NCBI GenBank assembly: GCA_029976065.1
Contig: JARKNV010000055.1
Location: 1-53,453, forward strand
Reading direction: 5' to 3'
Source: Selenomonadales bacterium
GTDB lineage: Bacteria > Bacillota > Negativicutes > Sporomusales > UBA7701
Length of the DNA stretch: 53,453 bases
Of this stretch, positions 49,362 through 53,453 are shown in pieces. The position numbers and the translations under genes were made by a program. The notes beneath the pieces are model-generated. The model saw only the letters and a program-made list of their open reading frames with translations, had not been told where the DNA came from and did no database searches. Every line of letters starts with the position of its first letter. Within the stretch, counting starts at the first letter, position 1.

Positions 49362-50492
49362 ATGACCGTTACCGCCGACGATATAAAACGTTTTAACGCC
49401 AACCTTGAAGACGAACTCAACAGCGCCGCCCTCTACACCGCCCTCGCCGGACGCGAAGCCGACCCCAGGCTCGCCGAAGTCTACCGCCGCCTCGCCGCCA
49501 CCGAAAACAAACACGCCGCCGAATGGGCCAGGCGCATACAGGCCGCCGGCGGCGCCGTCCGGCCCTTCCGGCCCGACTGGCGCACCCGCACCCTCATCTG
49601 GCTCGCCGGCAAATTCGGCCCCGAACTCATCATGCCCACCCTCGCCGCCACCGAAAAACAAGCCTCGTCCGGCTACGCCGCCCAGCCCGAAGCCGCCGGC
49701 ATGGTCGCCGAAGAACGCTCCCACGCCGTCCTCCTCCAGCAGATCAACCGGTCCGCGCCCGGCCAGGGCATGGAAGGCAGCCTCCTCGCCCGCATGGAAG
49801 GCCGCCACCGCGCCGCCGGCGGCAACGCCCTGCGCGCCGCCGTCCTCGGCGCCAGCGACGGCCTCGTCTCCAACTTCAACCTCGTCATGGGCGTCGCCGG
49901 CGCCGAAATCGCCGCCGGCGGCATCCTCCTCACCGGCTTCGCCGGCCTCCTCGCCGGCGCCATCTCCATGGCCCTCGGCGAATGGATCTCCGTCCAAAGC
50001 TCGCGCGAACTCTACGAAAAGCAGCTCGGCGCCGAACGCTACGAAATCGCCGCCATGCCCGCGGAAGAAACCGAAGAACTCGTCCTCATCTACCAGGCCC
50101 GCGGCCTCGACGAAGAAAGCGCCCGCCTCCTCGCCGGCAAGCTCATGGCCGACCCCGCCACCGCCCTCAACGCCCTCGCCCGCGACGAACTCGGCATCGA
50201 CCCCGACGAACTCGGCGGCTCCGCCTGGGAAGCCGCCGTCACCTCCTTCCTCCTCTTCGCCGTCGGCGCCATCATCCCCGTCCTGCCCTTCCTCTTTTTC
50301 GGCGGCCTGACCGCCGTCGGCCTCAGCGCCGCCCTCAGCGCCGCCGGCCTCTTCGCCATCGGCGCCGCCATCACCCTCTTCACCGGCAAACCCGTCCTCT
50401 TCGCCGGCCTGCGCCAAACCTTCTTCGGCCTCGCCGCCGCCGCCGCCACCTACGCCATCGGCCGCCTCGTCGGCGTCACCCTCGCCGGCTGA
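49362..50492 (+). CDS. Ferritin-like plus VIT1 fusion protein (MbfA-like)
   Basis: 376 residues; RBS GGAGG. Residues 1-140 form a ferritin/rubrerythrin-like di-iron bundle: LEDELNSAALYTALAGRE, the E-x-x-H in ATENKHAAEW, and EERSHAVLLQQ. From about 150 a CCC1/VIT1 transporter domain follows: LRAAVLGASDGLVSNFNLVMGV, LLTGFAGLLAGAISMALGEWISVQS, then three more spans to the end. MbfA-type proteins export or sequester iron or manganese across the membrane. Single gene, likely metal- or peroxide-responsive, though no operator was identified. Confidence 0.92.
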   Translation: MTVTADDIKRFNANLEDELNSAALYTALAGREADPRLAEVYRRLAATENKHAAEWARRIQAAGGAVRPFRPDWRTRTLIWLAGKFGPELIMPTLAATEKQASSGYAAQPEAAGMVAEERSHAVLLQQINRSAPGQGMEGSLLARMEGRHRAAGGNALRAAVLGASDGLVSNFNLVMGVAGAEIAAGGILLTGFAGLLAGAISMALGEWISVQSSRELYEKQLGAERYEIAAMPAEETEELVLIYQARGLDEESARLLAGKLMADPATALNALARDELGIDPDELGGSAWEAAVTSFLLFAVGAIIPVLPFLFFGGLTAVGLSAALSAAGLFAIGAAITLFTGKPVLFAGLRQTFFGLAAAAATYAIGRLVGVTLAG

Positions 50493-50522
50493 CGGCAATA
50501 ATAAAGCAAAGGAGCGACCGCC

Positions 50523-51098
50523 ATGAAAGTCCTCGGCATCAGTACAAGCCCCCGCAAGGACGGCAACACCGCCCTCCTCATCAAAACAATCTTCGGCGAA
50601 CTCGAACAACACGGCATCGAAACCGAACTCCTCCAGGTCGCCGGCCAGCCCGTCCGCGGCTGCCGGGCCTGCTACGCCTGCTTCAAAAACCGCGACCACA
50701 AATGCGTCATAAAAGACGACTTCATCAACGACTACATCGCCAAAATGGAAGCCGCCGACGGCATCATCCTCGGCTCGCCCACCTACTTCGCCGACGTCAA
50801 CACCGAAATGAAAGCCCTCATCGACCGCGTCGGCTTCGTCGCCCGCGCCAACGACTACATTTTCAAACACAAAGCCGGCGCCGCCGTCACCGCCGTCCGC
50901 CGCGGCGGGGCCACCCACACCTTCGACACCATGTACCACTTCCTCCACTACAACCAAATGTTCCTCGTCGGCGCCACCTACTGGAATATGGTCTACGGCC
51001 GGGAAATCGGCGAAGTCGCCAAAGACGACGAGGGGATGGCCAATATGCGGAGCATCGGCGAAAACATGGCTTGGCTACTCCAAAAACTCGGCCGTTGA
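50523..51098 (+). CDS. NADPH-dependent FMN reductase / iron-sulfur flavoprotein family
   Basis: 191 residues; RBS AAAGGAGCG. Flavodoxin-like fold: KVLGISTSPRKDGNTALLI binds the FMN phosphate, and ADGIILGSPTYFADVNTEMKALIDR the ring. CRACYACFKNRDHKC (about residues 48-62) is the compact Cys motif of iron-sulfur flavoproteins of anaerobes. It passes electrons in oxygen or quinone stress responses; partner unknown. The final codons GGC CGT TGA fall in the left arm of the next repeat. Confidence 0.92.
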   Translation: MKVLGISTSPRKDGNTALLIKTIFGELEQHGIETELLQVAGQPVRGCRACYACFKNRDHKCVIKDDFINDYIAKMEAADGIILGSPTYFADVNTEMKALIDRVGFVARANDYIFKHKAGAAVTAVRRGGATHTFDTMYHFLHYNQMFLVGATYWNMVYGREIGEVAKDDEGMANMRSIGENMAWLLQKLGR

Positions 51099-51210
51099 TA
51101 ACCGCCCATCTGCGTTGTTGTTTTGCCGTGCGCTTGCTAGCGTACGTTCCGAGTACGCGTCGCGGCACGCCCGGCAAAGCCGCCTAGCATCTGGGCGGTT
51201 CTGAACGGCC
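51090..51210 (+). repeat. Palindromic repeat family A, compensatory variant
   Basis: Left GGCCGTT (51090-51096) with AACCGCCCA; right TGGGCGGTT with AACGGCC (51204-51210). Compared with the 34512 and 39719 copies, two inner pairs are swapped on both sides, so pairing is kept. Central hairpin GCGTACGTTCCGAGTACGC. Overlaps the flavoprotein gene's last two codons and stop. Confidence 0.85.
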
Positions 51211-51255
51211 TCCGGCTTTCTGCCGTTTCGTTTGGAATAAGCCATTGGATTCACT

Positions 51256-51300
51256 CGCGTTATCCGGTGCGCCTTGCATCTGGCGGCTTCTGACCGGCCG
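51256..51300 (+). repeat. Lone right arm of the composite A element
   Basis: CGTTATCCGGTGCGCCTTGC followed by ATCTGGCGGCTTCTGACCGG resembles the right end of 43621-43847 and of family A. No matching left arm nearby. Confidence 0.55.
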
Positions 51301-51384
51301 CGGCAATCCGTTGTTGAGTTTTTGGTAGAAGGCATTGAGATTCGCGGCGGTTGCCGCTTGGGCTGGCCACGATTCGCGTCACGG

Positions 51385-51700
51385 CGCGCGGCCGCTACTT
51401 AGCGAGAGAGCCGCTAACGACACCGTACGCGAGGCCATGGACGGCCGAGCGAGGAGCCACCAGTCACGGACGACTGTTGGCGACGGTACGGTGGAGTCGG
51501 CGACGAGCTTAGCAGCGAGCCAAAACGCTGCATGGCGTTTTGTGCGAGTCGCTATGCAGGGCAACAGCGAACCGAAAGCTTGCTTTCGCGTGAGTCGTTG
51601 CCCCGCTAGTAAGGCCGCCGCCGTAGCGGTGGCAAGCCCAAGCGGCAACCGCGTACCGGCAGGCTGTATTCGATCCGCAGCCACGCAAGCGGCGAGGCAG
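51385..51700 (+). repeat. Palindromic repeat subfamily C, copy 2 (with inverted B motifs)
   Basis: GCGGCCGCTACTTAGCGAGA (51388-) repeats the 37645 copy. Inside, GAGGCCATGGACGGCC and CAGTCACGGACGACTG are inverted B motifs, the latter with both stem sides altered relative to CTGTC...GACAG in 18395-18675. The rest of 51100-51766 has no gene. Confidence 0.7.
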
Positions 51701-51766
51701 CCTCCGTCCGACGATGTATTGTACGCAAGAAAATCAAGCAAAACCAAATACATAGGAGGATAAGTC

Positions 51767-52525
51767 ATGCGCAGAAAAATGCTCGTGCTCGCCCTCGGCC
51801 TCGCCCTCCTGCTCGCCGCCCTGCCGGCCGCCGCCGCCCCCGGCTGGCAGGGCGGCAAAACCGCCCTCACCTTCCTCGGCCACTCCGCCTTCCAGCTCAC
51901 GAGCGGCGGCACCACCATCCTCATCGACCCCTACCTCACCGGCAACCCGCAGGCCGCCGCCGACCCCGCCACCATCCACGCCGACTACATTCTCGTCACC
52001 CACGCCCACGGCGACCACCTCGGCGACACCGCCGCCATCGCCAAACGCACCGGCGCCAAAGTCGTAACCACCTCCGAAATCGCCCGCATGCTCAAAGACC
52101 AGGGCTGCGACGTCGTCCCCCTCCAGATCGGCGCCAAAAAGATCTTTGACTTCGGCTACGTCCGCGTCACCCCCGCCTTCCACGGCGCCGGCGTCCCCGG
52201 CGGCCACGCCGCCGGCTTCATCGTCAACCTCGCCGGCATCACCGTCTACCATGCCGGCGACACCAGCCTGTTCGGCGACATGGCCCTCCTCGGCCGGCTG
52301 GAGAAGATCGACTACGCCCTGCTGCCCATCGGCGACAACTACACCATGGGCCCCGACGACGCCGTCGAAGCCGTCGGCATGCTCAATCCCAAAGTCGTCG
52401 TCCCCATGCACTACAACACCCACGCCCTGATAATGCAAGACCCCGAAGCCTTCAAAAAAGCCGTCGAAACCCGCTTCAAAGCCAAAGTCGAAATAATGAA
52501 ACCCGGCGCCGTCCTTGTGCTATAG
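51767..52525 (+). CDS. Exported metallo-beta-lactamase-fold hydrolase (UPF0173-like)
   Basis: 252 residues; RBS AGGAGG. An added signal peptide (RRKMLVLALGLALLLAALPAAAA) precedes a UPF0173-type domain: LTFLGHSAFQLTSGGTTILIDPYLTGNP, the metal motif THAHGDHLGD (His 79, His 81, Asp 83, His 84), HAGDTSLFGDM and VPMHYNTHALI. UPF0173 proteins are normally cytoplasmic, so export is unusual. It probably hydrolyses an ester or phosphoester; substrate unknown. Terminator follows. Confidence 0.88.
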   Translation: MRRKMLVLALGLALLLAALPAAAAPGWQGGKTALTFLGHSAFQLTSGGTTILIDPYLTGNPQAAADPATIHADYILVTHAHGDHLGDTAAIAKRTGAKVVTTSEIARMLKDQGCDVVPLQIGAKKIFDFGYVRVTPAFHGAGVPGGHAAGFIVNLAGITVYHAGDTSLFGDMALLGRLEKIDYALLPIGDNYTMGPDDAVEAVGMLNPKVVVPMHYNTHALIMQDPEAFKKAVETRFKAKVEIMKPGAVLVL

Positions 52526-52534
52526 AAACGCGAA

Positions 52535-52563
52535 AGCACCCGCGCGAGCGGGTGCTATTTTTT
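52535..52563 (+). terminator. Rho-independent terminator
   Basis: AGCACCCGC (52535-52543) and GCGGGTGCT (52548-52556), loop GCGA, then ATTTTTTT. Overlaps the last bases of the converging small membrane protein gene. Confidence 0.88.
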
Positions 52564-52836
52564 CCCCTGCGCCTGGCAGCACTCCGCCAGCGCCTTCAGC
52601 CGGTCCTCGATCCTCTCCAGCCGCTTGGCTAACTTCTCCTCGTCCTCCTTGGCCTTCTTCTCCGTCTCTGCGGTCTCCTCCGCGGACAGAATCACCGCCA
52701 GAAAGGCCAGAACATCGCTGACGACCACCGTGAATCCGGCCAAAAAGGCTACCTCGCTGGCCTTCTTGTCTTGCGCCAGCGCCAGCGCCGTCAGCACGGC
52801 CAGCAAAGTCAGCTCTTCCCCATCCTGCAAGGCCAC
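52555..52836 (-). CDS. Small membrane protein with C-terminal coiled coil
   Basis: 93 residues from GTG 52836, chosen because GGGGGAGGGG lies 9 bases upstream; the much longer open frame above it is not gene-like. It has two hydrophobic segments (ELTLLAVLTALALA and VAFLAGFTVVVSDVLAFLAVIL), then a charged helix AEETAETEKKAKEDEEKLAKRLERIEDRLKAL with heptad spacing, ending in ECCQAQGKK. Such proteins often form small membrane oligomers; no family recognised. Converges with the UPF0173 gene. Confidence 0.6.
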   Translation of the reverse strand: MALQDGEELTLLAVLTALALAQDKKASEVAFLAGFTVVVSDVLAFLAVILSAEETAETEKKAKEDEEKLAKRLERIEDRLKALAECCQAQGKK

Positions 52837-53016
52837 CGGCCACCACCCCTCCCCCTGTAGGATATGCCGACGGGCAGGCGGCCGCCAGCCCGACGGGGAT
52901 TTTGTCGAATTATGCAGGAAATGCCAAAACCGATGTTGAATCGCTAATATTATGTAACGATTTCCGATCCGTTCAACTCCCCGGCTGCTGAGACCGCGGG
53001 CATGAAAGGTGAAGAC

Positions 53017-53453
53017 GTGAAGGATAACAAGCCGAACGGCCGGCCGCTCATCGAACAGGTCAACATGGAAGCCATCGAGGACTTCTGCCGTCAGATATAC
53101 TACTGCGACCCCAACACCGCCATGCACGCCGAACACGTCGCTGACCTCATGGCCGGCCTCGCCAGCCAGATGGGAATGGACTCCGATGAAATAAACCTCG
53201 CCTACATGGTCGGCGTCATGCACGACGTCGGCAAAATAAAGACCCCGGAGGAGATCCTTACCAAGCCCGGCCGCCTGACGCCGGCGGAATTCGCAATAAT
53301 GAAGCGCCACGCCGCCGACGGCGCCGACATGCTGGCCGGCATCGCCGGCGTCGGACCGATCGTCGGCATCATGCGCCACCACCACGAGCGCTGGGACGGC
53401 AGCGGCTATCCCGACGGCCTGCAGGGGAGCGCCATCCCCGTGTTCAGCAGGAT
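53017..53453 (+). CDS. HD-GYP domain protein, N-terminal part (cut by window end)
   Basis: At least 145 residues. Start GTG 53017 is preferred (AAAGGTG 5 bases upstream); the in-frame ATG at 53002 is possible. The frame gives CRQIYYCDPNTAMHAEHVADLMAGLA, VMHDVGKIKTPEEILTKPGRLT (HD motif), MKRHAADGADML and HHHERWDGSGYPDG, so an HD-GYP c-di-GMP phosphodiesterase-type domain begins almost at once with no accessory domain. Third HD-GYP gene here. The end lies outside the window. Confidence 0.88.
   Translation, partial: MKDNKPNGRPLIEQVNMEAIEDFCRQIYYCDPNTAMHAEHVADLMAGLASQMGMDSDEINLAYMVGVMHDVGKIKTPEEILTKPGRLTPAEFAIMKRHAADGADMLAGIAGVGPIVGIMRHHHERWDGSGYPDGLQGSAIPVFSR

Noticed and set aside
49332..50957. 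Minus-strand 541-codon frame
   Set aside because: Antisense to the MbfA-like and flavoprotein genes; composition typical of shadows.
15641..51700. CRISPR array as explanation of the repeats
   Set aside because: Copies are dispersed, 120-300 bp, palindromic and not separated by uniform spacers; no cas genes.
52837..53385. N-terminal extension of the small minus-strand membrane protein
   Set aside because: It is antisense to the HD-GYP gene start and lacks any family feature; GTG 52836 has a good ribosome site.

Overview
The window looks like a chromosome segment of a high-GC, diderm, probably spore-forming Firmicute of the Negativicutes (Sporomusaceae-like). This is an inference from three things: T-box leaders and strong Shine-Dalgarno sites (Firmicutes), a small outer-membrane beta-barrel-like protein and TRAP transporters (diderm), and 0A-box-like sites. 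Most genes use codons ending in C or G almost exclusively. About 16.1-26.1 kb is plainly different, with mixed third positions and AT-richer spacers, and reads as accessory DNA.

Layout. 0-3.3 kb: end of a D-mannonate-oxidoreductase-like SDR gene followed by a TRAP transporter (Q, M, P), probably sugar-acid use. 3.4-15.5 kb: two HD-GYP proteins, a DUF401 membrane protein, a small beta-barrel protein, an SDR, a GapB-like GAPDH with a tiny DnaJ-type zinc protein, an Fe-S aldo/keto reductase, and trpB2 behind its own tryptophan T-box. 15.6-19.8 kb: a GH19 lysozyme/chitinase-like enzyme and an RsiV-like secreted protein between two same-orientation palindromic repeats, then another secreted protein. 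19.9-26.3 kb: a catabolic cluster (AtoE-type transporter, aconitase-family large and small subunits, FCD-GntR regulator, DRE-TIM aldolase/synthase, DsrE protein) bracketed by two degenerate copies of the same gene tail plus terminator. 26.3-33.5 kb: a tryptophan operon with two tandem Trp T-boxes and order D-F-C-B-A-E-G. 33.5-53.4 kb: a REC-GGDEF protein, a scramblase/LURP-like plus rhomboid-TPR pair, a dehydrogenase, a D-threonine-aldolase-like enzyme, a YjfC/YjfL-type module, a DUF4127 protein, AdaA-Ogt DNA repair, carbonic anhydrase, Fe-ADH plus DUF523, an MbfA-like ferritin/VIT protein, a flavoprotein, an exported UPF0173 hydrolase and a partial third HD-GYP protein.

Most notable observations. 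(1) At the trpD/trpF junction the expected ATGA overlap reads ATTA. One base (28022) removes both the trpD stop and the trpF start. (2) Intergenic regions carry a mosaic family of long palindromic repeats. Their arms differ between copies but stay complementary. They sit directly at gene 3' ends, and in three genes the repeat itself provides the final Arg codon and TGA stop. (3) The accessory catabolic cluster has a LeuD-like subunit without the usual S-S-R-E motif. (4) The GH19 enzyme is paired with a lysozyme-receptor-like (RsiV) protein, which suggests an effector/inhibitor pair. No tRNA, rRNA, CRISPR array or transposase gene was recognised.
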